Shown here in pieces: positions 1-8,592 of a DNA stretch of 64,000 nt. Made by a program: the position numbers and the translations under genes. The notes under the pieces were generated by a model. That model was not told the origin of the DNA. It was given only the letters and a program-made list of their open reading frames with translations, and searched no databases. Within the stretch, counting starts at the first letter, position 1. Every line of letters starts with the position of its first letter. This stretch comes from Bog-756 sp036553725 (GTDB lineage: Bacteria > Actinomycetota > Acidimicrobiia > Acidimicrobiales > RAAP-2), in the NCBI GenBank assembly GCA_036553725.1, contig DATBOO010000204.1:16071-80070 (forward strand), in the 5' to 3' direction.

Positions 1-2
1 CC

Positions 3-761
3 CCCGGCGAGGTCGTCGGCATCATCGGACCGAACGGAGCCGGCAAGACGACGCTCTTCGACCTGATCTCCGGATTCACCCGCAGCGACGCCGGCACGGT
101 GATGGTCGGGGGTCGGGATGTCACCGGGTCCAGTCCGGATCGGCGGGCCCGGCTCGGACTGGGCCGCTCCTTCCAGGACGCCCGGCTGTTCCCGGACCTC
201 ACCGTCGAGGACACCATCGCCGTCGCCCTCGACCGGTGGGTGGACGTAACCGACCCGTTCAACGCCGCCCTCCACCTCCCGGCCTGGGTCGACTCCGAGC
301 ACAGGGTGCGTCTGCTGGCGGACGAGCTCATCGAGATGCTCAACCTGGAGGCGTTCCGCTCCAAGTTCATTCGGGAGCTGTCGACCGGTTCGCGGCGGGT
401 GGTCGACCTGGCCTGCGTGGTGGCCCACCGCCCCTCGGTGGTCCTCCTCGACGAGCCCTCGAGCGGGATCGCCCAGCGCGAGTCCGAGGCCCTCGGGCCC
501 CTGCTGCTCCAGATCCGCGACACGCTCGGGGCCAGCCTGGTGGTCATCGAGCACGACATCCCGCTCCTCACCGGGGTGGCCGACCGGATGGTCGCGCTCG
601 ATCAAGGCCGGTGTGTGGCCGAGGGCCCACCCCACCAGGTGCTGGAGGACCCGCTGGTGGTGGCGTCGTACCTGGGGGTGACCGACGCGGCCATCACCCG
701 ATCGGGGATTTCAGCTTCACACCCGCCGGGCTCTTCGGGCCCGGTGACGGCCACCGACTAG
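3..761 (+). CDS. ABC transporter ATP-binding protein, LivG type (5' truncated by window)
   Basis: ATPase subunit of an importer of the branched-chain amino acid (HAAT) type; it would sit on the cytoplasmic face and drive a permease pair encoded upstream of the window. The reading frame is open from the first bases. Walker A (GPNGAGKTT) lies near visible residues 9-17, the signature LSTGS near residue 126, Walker B VVLLDEPSSG shortly after, and the switch histidine in VVIEHD. The signature is a variant of the usual LSxGQ/E. About 252 residues are visible, so only a short N-terminus is missing from a roughly 260-residue family. The substrate-binding protein that follows 73 bp downstream on the same strand probably belongs to the same transporter. 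Family assignment is firm; the substrate is unknown. Confidence 0.93.
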   Translation, partial: PGEVVGIIGPNGAGKTTLFDLISGFTRSDAGTVMVGGRDVTGSSPDRRARLGLGRSFQDARLFPDLTVEDTIAVALDRWVDVTDPFNAALHLPAWVDSEHRVRLLADELIEMLNLEAFRSKFIRELSTGSRRVVDLACVVAHRPSVVLLDEPSSGIAQRESEALGPLLLQIRDTLGASLVVIEHDIPLLTGVADRMVALDQGRCVAEGPPHQVLEDPLVVASYLGVTDAAITRSGISASHPPGSSGPVTATD

Positions 762-834
762 CCCTCCGGACTGGAGACGGTCGAGTACGTGCCGAGTGGG
801 TACAGTTCCGATCAGCCAACCGGGGGATGAGCCG

Positions 835-2541
835 ATGTCATCGATACCACCACCACCAGCCAGGGCCGGGTTCCTCAAGCGGTTCGGTCCGCTGATCGCC
901 ATCGTGGTGGTGGCGGTGGTGGTGGTGGTGGTGGTCGCCACCCGGTCGTCGAAGTCGCCGTCCACCAGCGCGTCGCCGACCACCACCTCGGCTGCTCCGT
1001 CCGGTGCGCCGGCCGGGGTCGTCTCCTTCACCCAGGCCAAGCAGGAGGGCAAGGTCAACTCGATCAACTGGGGCGACCGCTGTGACACCTCCACCGGCAA
1101 GCTCAAGTACCCGAGCTTCTTCGCCGGCGCGTGCTACGCCCCCTTCACCGGGGACAACGGGGGGGCGACCGCCCAGGGGGTGACTCCGACCACCATCAAG
1201 GTCGTCTTCTATCAAGCCGAGCAGACCGATCCGATCCTCAACTACATCACCTCGGCCATCAAGGACACGGCCACCAACCAGCAGACCGTCGACACCATGC
1301 AGAATTGGGTGTCGTTCTACAACCACTACTTCGAGACATACGGCCGCACCGTGGAGATGGTTCCGTACACAGCCACCGGGACGTCGGACGATCCGGTGGC
1401 GGCGAGGGCCGACGCCGTCACCATCGCCACCAACATCAAGCCGTTCGCCGTCTGGGGCGGGCCCATCCTCACCACCGCCTTCGCCGACGAGCTGGCTGCC
1501 CGCAACACGCTGTGCATCGACTGCGGCTCCGGAGACACCAGCAGCTACTTCCAGCAGCGCTCGCCGTATGTCTGGTCGCTCGGCATCCTGCCCGAGCAGG
1601 GGATCACCCACGTGGCGGAGTTCCTGAAGAAGCAGGTGGCCGGGCGGGACGCCTCCTTCGCCGGGGAGAGCGACTTCACCAGCCAGAAGCGGAAGTTCGG
1701 GCTCGTCGACCTGGTCAACGACGCCAATTCGGCGCAGTTGCTCACCGACTGGAAGCAGAAGCTGTCGGCCGCCGGCATCGACGTGGCCCAGTACGTGACC
1801 TATGCCTCGCCGGTCGATCTCCAGACCAGTGCGCCGGCCCTCATCGCCAAGCTGAAGGACGCCGGGGTGACCTCGGTGATCTTCTCCGGGGATCCCATCG
1901 CCCCGCAGTCGCTGACCCGGGCGGCCACCAGCCAGGGCTACTTCCCCGAGTGGGTCATCTCGGGCTCGGTGCTCACCGACACGGCCGCCTTCGGCCGCAC
2001 CTATGACCAGCGGCAGTGGGCCCATGCCTTCGGGGTGTCCTTCGGTGCGGCCCGCACCGGCGTGACCGGGGCCATAACGCTCTACAAGTGGTACTTCGGG
2101 CAGGATCCTCCCGATCTCACCGCCGCCGCCACCTCGGTGGTGGACCCGGCGCTCTTCTATCCGGTGATCCAGGGGGTCGGCCCCGACCTGACCGCGCAGA
2201 ACTTCAAGACCGCCACCTTCGCCGGGCTTCCCACCCAGCGGGCCATCACCCAGCCGTCCCTCTCCTGGGGCAACCACGGCATCTGGCCCCAGACCGACTT
2301 CGGCGGCGTCGACGACGCCACCGAGGTGTGGTGGAACCCGTCGATCTCCGGCCCCGACGAACTCGGCCGCCAGGGCCGTGGCCTCTACGAGTACGTGGGC
2401 GGGGGCACCCGCTACCTGCCGGGCCAGTGGCCGACGGAAGCGACCAGGGCGTTCCAGAAGTCAGGGGCGGTGGCCATCTACACCACGCCGCCGGCCAGCG
2501 AGCAGGTGCCGAACTACCCCTCGCCCGCCGCCCACGGCTGA
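835..2541 (+). CDS. ABC transporter substrate-binding protein, type 1 periplasmic-binding fold
   Basis: Large (568 aa) extracytoplasmic solute receptor, probably for the HAAT-type importer whose ATPase precedes it. The ATG at 835 is preferred over the GTG at 796 because GGGGGA stands about 8 bp upstream. Residues 16-38 form a very valine-rich membrane anchor followed by a Thr/Ser-rich linker. The body contains the features of leucine-binding-protein relatives: a VVFYQAEQTDP strand early, KFGLVDLVNDAN, and GVTSVIFSGDPIAPQ. It is longer than the usual 380-430 residues. No lipobox cysteine is seen, so it is anchored by the helix or released by signal peptidase I. The ligand cannot be deduced. 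Confidence 0.85.
   Translation: MSSIPPPPARAGFLKRFGPLIAIVVVAVVVVVVVATRSSKSPSTSASPTTTSAAPSGAPAGVVSFTQAKQEGKVNSINWGDRCDTSTGKLKYPSFFAGACYAPFTGDNGGATAQGVTPTTIKVVFYQAEQTDPILNYITSAIKDTATNQQTVDTMQNWVSFYNHYFETYGRTVEMVPYTATGTSDDPVAARADAVTIATNIKPFAVWGGPILTTAFADELAARNTLCIDCGSGDTSSYFQQRSPYVWSLGILPEQGITHVAEFLKKQVAGRDASFAGESDFTSQKRKFGLVDLVNDANSAQLLTDWKQKLSAAGIDVAQYVTYASPVDLQTSAPALIAKLKDAGVTSVIFSGDPIAPQSLTRAATSQGYFPEWVISGSVLTDTAAFGRTYDQRQWAHAFGVSFGAARTGVTGAITLYKWYFGQDPPDLTAAATSVVDPALFYPVIQGVGPDLTAQNFKTATFAGLPTQRAITQPSLSWGNHGIWPQTDFGGVDDATEVWWNPSISGPDELGRQGRGLYEYVGGGTRYLPGQWPTEATRAFQKSGAVAIYTTPPASEQVPNYPSPAAHG
904..936 (+). repeat. GTG trinucleotide run inside the membrane anchor
   Basis: Eleven consecutive codons of the anchor helix read GTG except for one GCG and a final GTC. 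The run GGTGGTGGTGG is complementary to CCACCACCACC at about 846-857 near the start codon, so the mRNA could fold the start region against the anchor codons. Confidence 0.6.
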
Positions 2542-2559
2542 GCGGTCGCTCCCTCCGCC

Positions 2560-4032
2560 GTGGGCTCCCGGGCCGAGATCAAAGCGGTCCGCCGCCACCG
2601 GGTCCCGGCCTGGTGGACCGATGCCAAACTCGGCATCTTCGTCCACTGGACCCCCGCCTCGGTTCCGGCCTTCGCCCCGGTGGACAGCGAGATCGGCGAC
2701 CTGCTGGCCCGCCGGGATCCCGGCGCCATGGCCTGGTCCCCCTACGCCGAGTGGTACCAGAACTCGCTCCGGTTCCCCGACAGCCCCGCCGCCCGGTTCC
2801 ACGCCCGGCACTATCCGGGCCGGAGCTACGACTCGTTCATCCCGGAGTGGGAGGCCGGCCTGGCCGGCTGGGATCCCGACGGGTGGGCGGCCCGCTTCGC
2901 CGCCACCGGGGCCCGCTACGTCGTCCTGGTGGCCAAGCACCATGACGGCTACTGCCTGTGGCCCACCGATGTGCCCAACCCCAACCGGCCCGGATTCCAC
3001 TCGACGCGGGACGTGGTCGGTGAGCTGGCCGAGGCGGTCCGGGCCCGCGGCCTGCGCTTCGGCGTCTACTACTCCGGCGGGCTCGACTGGACCTTCAACG
3101 ACCGTCCCATCGGATCGTTCGGCGACCTGCCGGCGGCCCAGCCCCGTGGCGGGTACGTCGCCTACGCCGAGGCCCACCTGCGCGAGCTCATCGGCCGGTA
3201 CCGCCCCAGCGTCCTCTGGAACGACATCTCGTGGCCGGGCAGTCTGCGACAGCTCGCCGGCCTGCTGGCCGGGTACTACGACACGGTGCCCGACGGCGTG
3301 GTCAACGACCGGTTCATGCCGTGGTCGCCGCTGTGGGAACTGGCCAAGTCGCCACCCGGCCGCCGGATGCTCGACTTCTACTCGGCCCGGAGCGCGGCGG
3401 CCAAGCGGGGACTGGTGCCGCCCCGGCCTCCCCTGTTCGATGTCCGCACCCCGGAGTATGCGGTGTTCGACGGCGTGCAGCCGACCCCGTGGGAGTGCGT
3501 CCGGGGCATGGACAAGGGCTTCGGGCACAACCGGGAGTCGACCGAGGAGGACTTCATCTCCCGACGGGACCTGGTGTGGTCACTGGCCGACATCGCCGCC
3601 AAAGGCGGCAACCTGCTGCTCAACATCGGGCCCCGGGGCGAGGATGCGACGATCGCCGACCCTCAGCTCCGCCGCCTCGAATGGCTCGCCCGGTTCACCG
3701 ACGCGTCCGGGGATGCGCTGTTCACCACCCGGCCCTGGGTCCGTCCCCAGGGGGTGGCCGAAGATGGCGTCGAGATCCGCTACACGACCCGGGACACCTC
3801 CGTGTTTGCGTTCCTCCGGCTGGTGGGACCCGATCGGGGAACGGATCCGGCAGCGACCCGCCCGGTGACCCTGGCCGAGGTGCGGGCGACGCCGATGACC
3901 GAGGTGGCCACGCTGGACGGGCGACCCCTGGCCTGGGTGCCCACCCCGGACGGGATCAGGGTCGAGCCCGAGGAGGCACTCTCCGCCGAGCTGCCCGTCG
4001 TCGTCGCCCTCCGCCATGTCGAGGCCGGCTGA
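2560..4032 (+). CDS. GH29 alpha-L-fucosidase (copy 1)
   Basis: Retaining exo-glycosidase releasing L-fucose from glycans. Visible family blocks are WWTDAKLGIFVHW near residue 20, KHHDGYCLW (sugar-binding histidines) near 127, LRFGVYYSGGLDW near 166, and VLWNDISW carrying Asp222, the expected nucleophile. AAKGGNLLLNIGPRG lies near 347. The usual HWG is replaced by HWTPASVP, shared with the second copy at 16653-18098, so both belong to a distinct subfamily. No signal peptide is visible, so it probably acts in the cytoplasm on imported oligosaccharides. The GTG start lies 19 bp after the binding-protein gene, suggesting co-transcription with the transporter. The general acid/base residue cannot be assigned by eye. 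Confidence 0.9.
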   Translation: MGSRAEIKAVRRHRVPAWWTDAKLGIFVHWTPASVPAFAPVDSEIGDLLARRDPGAMAWSPYAEWYQNSLRFPDSPAARFHARHYPGRSYDSFIPEWEAGLAGWDPDGWAARFAATGARYVVLVAKHHDGYCLWPTDVPNPNRPGFHSTRDVVGELAEAVRARGLRFGVYYSGGLDWTFNDRPIGSFGDLPAAQPRGGYVAYAEAHLRELIGRYRPSVLWNDISWPGSLRQLAGLLAGYYDTVPDGVVNDRFMPWSPLWELAKSPPGRRMLDFYSARSAAAKRGLVPPRPPLFDVRTPEYAVFDGVQPTPWECVRGMDKGFGHNRESTEEDFISRRDLVWSLADIAAKGGNLLLNIGPRGEDATIADPQLRRLEWLARFTDASGDALFTTRPWVRPQGVAEDGVEIRYTTRDTSVFAFLRLVGPDRGTDPAATRPVTLAEVRATPMTEVATLDGRPLAWVPTPDGIRVEPEEALSAELPVVVALRHVEAG

Positions 4033-4039
4033 ACCCACG

Positions 4040-4061
4040 GCCGGGGCTGGGTCACCCCGGC
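4040..4061. terminator. Bidirectional terminator hairpin
   Basis: GCCGGGG (4040-4046) and CCCCGGC (4055-4061) form a perfect 7-bp stem with an 8-nt loop between the convergent fucosidase and DUF2510 genes. There is no U-tract, as is usual at this GC content. Confidence 0.5.
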
Positions 4062-4090
4062 GCTCCGGCACCTGACGGGGCCGCCGATGA

Positions 4091-5761
4091 TCAACCCTGA
4101 CCTGCTGTGGCCCCCGGCTTGGCGGACAGTCTGAGCGCCTCACTCCAGGATTCCGGCGTGTTGGCCGTGGTGGCCTTGGCGACGATCTCCTCCAGGCCTT
4201 GCGCCTTCCGTCCCGCACCGGCGGCAGCTTGAGCCGCGAGCCTCGCCGCCTCCGCCAGCTTCGGAGCCTCCTGGGCCGACTGCTCGGCTGTCTGCTTGGC
4301 CTCGGCGGCCGCCCGTTCCGCCGCCTTGGCTGCCTCCGCGGCTTCCTGGGCGGCCTTGGCCGTACGCTCAGCCGATCGGCGGGCGTCAGAGACCTTGCGG
4401 GCCGCGGCCTGGGCCCGCTCGGCGGCGTCCTCGGCCTCCTTGGCCGTCTGCCCCGCCAGCTGGGTGGCGTCGGCCGCCGCTTGCATGGTCTGGGCAACCT
4501 CGGCCACGACGGCCGCAACCCGGGCCGCTTCCTGCCAGGCCTCGGGGGTCCCGAGGGCCTGGGCCTTCGTGACTGCCCTCTCGGTCTGCTCGGCCCAGCT
4601 GGTGGCCTCTTCCGCCGCCCCCTGGTTCCTTGCACTCTTCGCCCTCGTCGCAGGAGGCGTCACAGCTTGATGGCGCAGATCGTTGCCATTGAGACGATCG
4701 TTGCCTGTGAACGATGTGACGACCACGGCATCGCCGGGTGCTCTCGCGTCCATTGCTGATTCCCCCTCTGGGTTCGGTGCCACTTCCACGTTGTCTCCGG
4801 TGTCGGCTTCCGCCCCCGCTCTCACTTCCAACTCTTCTTCCACAGTTGGTGCGGACTCGGCCTTCGGTTCCGCATCCGGCTCCGTCATCGGTTCGCTCTT
4901 GGTCTCTGCCCTCGGCTCCGCCTCCGGTTCTGGTCTTGTCTCTGCCTTCGGTTCCTGTTTCGTCTCTCCGAACCCGCGCAGGGCGGTCCAGGTCTCATCG
5001 CCGCCGCCCGATCGTTCCGTCGGCGAGGGATCGGCCATGCGGGAGGACGAAGTTGCCGGCGGAGTGGATGCCGGAGATTCCGAGGGTGTGGCTGCCGGTG
5101 GTGTCGGGGCAACAGCGAAAGCCGGCGTGACGGCCGGCGTGACAGCCGGCACCGCGGCGCTGGCCGTCGGCGGCGGGGCAGCCGGTACGGAAGGGCCAAC
5201 CCGGGGGCCGCTGCGTCCGGCAGCTGCCTTCGCGTCCCCGGCCGGGGACGGCTGCGACCGGAACGGCGCCAGCAGTTCGCTGGCACTCAGATCGGCGGTT
5301 CGGGACCCACCAGCCCGAGGCCCGGGGCCCGGTGGGGGTGGGGGTGGGGATGCCGGCGCATCGGGGGCTCGTGAGCCGGTGGCCTTCTGCTCGGCGACCC
5401 GGGAGAAGGAATCGAGCGAGGAGACGTCGGCACCCGCCGGTGCCGGGGCCGGAGTGCTCACTTCCGCGTCGCCGACACGCGAGTGGACGTGCATGACCTG
5501 GCCGGTCAGGTGAAATCCGTCCCAGTAGCGCATCAGCCCCGGGTCGGCCTCATCGGGGTACCACCCCGGCCCGGCATTGTCCGGCAGGGCCACGGATGCG
5601 GTCGGGTGCGGGGTCCCCTCATCCGCTCCGGCACTGCCGGCTGGGCGGTCCTCGGGACGGGGGTCATTCGAGACGACCTGCGCCACCTGGTCGGACGCTT
5701 TGAGGTCGGTCCGTTCATCTCCCGTCGCCTTCGGGTGGCGTGCGAATGGGCGCAGTACCAT
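4091..5761 (-). CDS. DUF2510 protein with charged linker and Ala-rich coiled coil
   Basis: 556-aa protein of unknown role. Near residue 68 is a DUF2510 motif (PGWYPDEADPGLMRYWDG), a short tryptophan/tyrosine module common in actinobacterial envelope-associated proteins. A long Pro/Ala region follows, then an acidic/basic low-complexity stretch of repeating KAE/EPE units, then about 200 residues of Ala/Glu/Lys heptads predicted to form a coiled coil. The coiled coil is bracketed by two related motifs, TPEAWQEAARVA and TPESWSEALRLS. The ATG at 5761 is chosen because AAGGTGGAG lies immediately upstream; the frame stays open further upstream but has no plausible start signal. No membrane segment is seen. 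It is divergent from the EAL gene. A structural or scaffold role is speculation. Confidence 0.75.
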   Translation of the reverse strand: MVLRPFARHPKATGDERTDLKASDQVAQVVSNDPRPEDRPAGSAGADEGTPHPTASVALPDNAGPGWYPDEADPGLMRYWDGFHLTGQVMHVHSRVGDAEVSTPAPAPAGADVSSLDSFSRVAEQKATGSRAPDAPASPPPPPPGPGPRAGGSRTADLSASELLAPFRSQPSPAGDAKAAAGRSGPRVGPSVPAAPPPTASAAVPAVTPAVTPAFAVAPTPPAATPSESPASTPPATSSSRMADPSPTERSGGGDETWTALRGFGETKQEPKAETRPEPEAEPRAETKSEPMTEPDAEPKAESAPTVEEELEVRAGAEADTGDNVEVAPNPEGESAMDARAPGDAVVVTSFTGNDRLNGNDLRHQAVTPPATRAKSARNQGAAEEATSWAEQTERAVTKAQALGTPEAWQEAARVAAVVAEVAQTMQAAADATQLAGQTAKEAEDAAERAQAAARKVSDARRSAERTAKAAQEAAEAAKAAERAAAEAKQTAEQSAQEAPKLAEAARLAAQAAAGAGRKAQGLEEIVAKATTANTPESWSEALRLSAKPGATAGQG

Positions 5762-5887
5762 ACTCCACCTTTCGGCATCCGCCCCGGTTTCCTTGAGGGG
5801 TCGAGGGCGGGCGGGCGAGGCTGGATCGGTCCTTTTCGGCCCCTTTTCCACCTCAAGGCGGTTGCCCTCCCTGCCGATATCAGAGGT

Positions 5888-6700
5888 GTGACCAATCCCG
5901 TGCAATCGCCTTCGGCGGTGACCACGATCACCCGGGCTCCGAGCCTGGGCCTGGATGGGGCCGCCACCCTCGTCTTCCAGCCGGCGGTGGACCTCGCCAC
6001 CGGTCGCCTCCTCGGCTTCGAGGCGCTGCTGCGGTGGCGCGACTCGACCGGTCGCGACATCCCTCCCTCCACGCTCATTCCGTGGGCTGAGTCCCACGGG
6101 CACATGAACGAGTTGAATGCGTGGGTACTCTCCGAGGCCTGCGCGCAGGCCGCCCGGTGGCCGTCGGGCCTCCAGCTGGCGGTCAACTGCTCGGTCTTCC
6201 AGCTGCACCGGGGCGAGGCAGCCATGGCGGCCGCCGCCGCTCTCGAACAATCGGGTCTCAGCCCCGATCGACTCACAGTCGAAGTCACCGAGACCTCGGT
6301 GGCCGACGATCTGGCGGCCGAAGACCTACACATGATGACCCGCCTGGGCATCCAACTCACCGTGGACGACGTCGGGGAGGACTGGTCGGTACTCGAGAAC
6401 CTGCGGGGCTGCGTGGTCAGCACCGTGAAGATCGACGCATCGCTCACGGCCGGCCTTACCGACCCCGACGGGCAGAGTCGGGCCACGGCGGAGACGATCG
6501 TCACGCTGTGCCGTTCCCTCGGCATCTGCACCGTGGCCGAAGCAGTCGAGACCGTCGAGCAGGTGGCCATACTGCGCGAGATCGGAGCGGAGACCGCGCA
6601 GGGCTACTTCTTCTCGACGCCACTCACCGCCGACGATGCCGCCGAACTGGCGGCCATGACTCCGGCTCCGCGCTTCGCCCTGTCGGCGCCGCCCGCATGA
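5888..6700 (+). CDS. Stand-alone EAL domain protein (c-di-GMP phosphodiesterase)
   Basis: Predicted cytoplasmic phosphodiesterase hydrolysing cyclic di-GMP. Almost the whole 270-residue protein is one EAL domain with no GGDEF partner. The expected metal and catalytic residues are present: Glu45 in GFEALLRW, Asn in AVNCSVFQL, Glu in VEVTET, the Asp pair in VDDVGEDW, Lys in VKIDASL, Glu in VAEAVETVEQ and the terminal AQGYFFSTPL. The usual DDFG is DDVG, a mild change, so activity is likely. The start is uncertain: GTG at 5888 follows AGAGG too closely, while GTG at 5900 has it at 13 bp. The gene is divergent from the DUF2510 gene. Confidence 0.88.
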   Translation: MTNPVQSPSAVTTITRAPSLGLDGAATLVFQPAVDLATGRLLGFEALLRWRDSTGRDIPPSTLIPWAESHGHMNELNAWVLSEACAQAARWPSGLQLAVNCSVFQLHRGEAAMAAAAALEQSGLSPDRLTVEVTETSVADDLAAEDLHMMTRLGIQLTVDDVGEDWSVLENLRGCVVSTVKIDASLTAGLTDPDGQSRATAETIVTLCRSLGICTVAEAVETVEQVAILREIGAETAQGYFFSTPLTADDAAELAAMTPAPRFALSAPPA

Positions 6701-6781
6701 CCAGGGCCTGACCGACCTGGCCGGGCCGGTGGCCGGTGGCGCCCCAGTCGAACGGCGGGTTCCCGCCCCTGGGTGCCGGCG

Positions 6782-8248
6782 TCAGGACAGTCCGGCCCGC
6801 CCGCGATGCACCACCGCCCGGTGGGCGGTGGGTGGGCGGCCCCGGAGCCAATCGTGGGCCCGCGCCACCGCGGCGGCGTCCGGCGGAGCGTGCCCCCGCC
6901 TCCCGTGTGGCGGCGTGCCGAAGGGAGCTCCGCACAGGGAGCAGGTGCCGGACATCCCGGAGGCCGGGACCACCGGGCGGTGGTCGGCGTCGAGCCACGC
7001 CCCGGCTCGACGGCGACTGACCAGCTCCTGAGCCTCAGCCGGCGTTCGCGGCACACGACCGGCCTCCCCCATCTCGACCACGAACTGGGTGGCCGCCCTG
7101 ATGCCGCTGGCCAACAGCTGGCTCTTCTGACTCGGCGTGAGCCCGAAGTCGATGGTCTTGATGCCGAGGGTGTCCACGAATATCGTCCGCGCCGCGGTCG
7201 TCTCGTCGATGCCGTACTCGTCCCATTCGCTCGTCATCGTCTCCAGGCAGTGGAGGCCGACCCCCTCCGACGAGGTGCAGGCCTTGGGCGGGGGATGGTC
7301 CGCTAGGAGGGCGGACAGCTTGATCCCTATGGTCGGCCACCGTGGTGGCCGGCCGTCGATGCGGTCGAAGGCGTTGATGGGGAAGTTCCGGAGCATCCCC
7401 CCGTCGACCCATGTCTCCGTTCCCGCTTCGTACGTCACCTCCGTGGTGTCGCCGTCCGGGGTGGGAATGTCGACCGTCGCCCGTTCGGACTCGAAGGTGT
7501 AGGGCTTGAAGTAGAAGGGGATCGACATGGAGGCGCGTACCGCCTCGACCACCGATTCCCCATCAGGGGGGTGGCCGTAGAGCGGGAAGTCCCAGGGGAG
7601 GCGGACCAATCGCTTCCGGCTGATGTCGGCGGTGTGGACCACCAGCCGGAATTGGTGATCGGCCTCGAGGCTCATACCCGGATCCTGGGCTTCGTCCAGG
7701 CGCAGGTCGGCGAAGGTTCGCACCCCGAGCCCGTCCAGGATGGGCTCCAGCCACCGCCCGAGGGCGTCGCCCGAGTCCAGCCCCGACTTCCAGGTGAGCT
7801 CGGCCAAGGCCAGCACGGCAGCCGACAGTCCGCCGGCACCGCCTTGCCCGAGGTTCCGCAGACCGGGCGGCTGGAACTCCCTGAAGTCGAGGGAGTCCAT
7901 GTGCGATCTGAGCTCGGTCATGTCCGGGCCGCGGCGGCTGAGGGCGGCGACCAATGACGCGGCGATGGCCCCGGCGCTGGTCCCTGCCACCCCGCGGAAG
8001 GTGTAGCCGGCCTCGGCCAGGACGAGGACGGCACCGACCAGCCCGATCCCCTTGACCCCCCCACCTTCCAGGGCGAGGTCGGCCCGCAGCTCGTTGACTC
8101 CCTGCGGGTTCGGCCAGCCGTCCTTTTCCAACAGGGCGGCAGCGGCTGCGTCGAACCGCTCCTGTGCCCCGACCGTGCGGGTGTAGCCGCGGGGGTCGCC
8201 CGGGGTGATGTCCACCTTCCAGTCCGTCTCAGGGGAAGAATCCGCCAT
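6782..8248 (-). CDS. Patatin-like phospholipase
   Basis: Serine lipid acyl hydrolase of 488 aa. It carries the oxyanion-hole loop EGGGVKG at 61-67, the nucleophile elbow GTSAG with Ser91, and the catalytic dyad Asp282 in WVDGG. The catalytic domain is preceded by about 55 residues and followed by about 150 C-terminal residues. The last 60 hold TCSLCGAPFG and nearby histidines, which could bind a metal, although only one CxxC is present. No signal peptide is visible. ATG 8248 is supported by GGAAGGGAA upstream. The gene is convergent with the EAL gene and divergent from the CRP-type regulator. The lipid substrate is unknown. Confidence 0.9.
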   Translation of the reverse strand: MADSSPETDWKVDITPGDPRGYTRTVGAQERFDAAAAALLEKDGWPNPQGVNELRADLALEGGGVKGIGLVGAVLVLAEAGYTFRGVAGTSAGAIAASLVAALSRRGPDMTELRSHMDSLDFREFQPPGLRNLGQGGAGGLSAAVLALAELTWKSGLDSGDALGRWLEPILDGLGVRTFADLRLDEAQDPGMSLEADHQFRLVVHTADISRKRLVRLPWDFPLYGHPPDGESVVEAVRASMSIPFYFKPYTFESERATVDIPTPDGDTTEVTYEAGTETWVDGGMLRNFPINAFDRIDGRPPRWPTIGIKLSALLADHPPPKACTSSEGVGLHCLETMTSEWDEYGIDETTAARTIFVDTLGIKTIDFGLTPSQKSQLLASGIRAATQFVVEMGEAGRVPRTPAEAQELVSRRRAGAWLDADHRPVVPASGMSGTCSLCGAPFGTPPHGRRGHAPPDAAAVARAHDWLRGRPPTAHRAVVHRGRAGLS

Positions 8249-8592
8249 GCTGTTCCCTTCCGATCCCTCCTGGTTCTCGGCGGCCTCTCCTCCTGTGAGC
8301 GGCCCCCGCTCGACCGGTCAACAGACCTGCCGGCGAGGGAGATCTCCGCACCCGGGCCCGCCCGGTACCCTCGGTCAATCCTAAGCCATCCGGGCCGGGT
8401 CCGACCTGGTGACCCGGCCCGAATGACAAGTGGGGGTGTCATCGAGCTCCAGGTTGGCTAGAGTTCTCGGACGGCGGAGCTTTTCGCGATGCGAGCGAGG
8501 GTTGTCAATGAGTGGGACCAGTGTCGGGACGCACAACTCAAAGGTCGGGCCGGGGGGGCGCCGGTCGCCTGCGGGTCGACCGTGACCCTTCC
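8249..8592. other. Intergenic region between patatin and CRP-type genes
   Basis: About 340 bases without a convincing gene. It contains the perfect inverted repeat described at 8423-8442 and an 11-mer GAGGGTTGTCA at 8497-8507 that recurs at 9365-9375. Both divergent promoters must lie here, but I could not define their -35/-10 elements. Confidence 0.5.
8423..8442. promoter_or_regulatory. Inverted repeat ATGACA-N8-TGTCAT upstream of CRP-type gene
   Basis: A perfect 6+6 inverted repeat spanning 20 bp, the size of a dimeric CRP/FNR site. It lies 150 bp before the chosen regulator start and uses the same TGTCA/TGACA half-site letters as the pair of sites at 9322 and 9699, but in the opposite arrangement. 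Confidence 0.35.

Noticed and set aside
838..2277. 479-codon minus-strand frame opposite the substrate-binding protein, with a run of histidines
   Set aside because: The His run is the complement of the GTG repeat; no independent coding signal.
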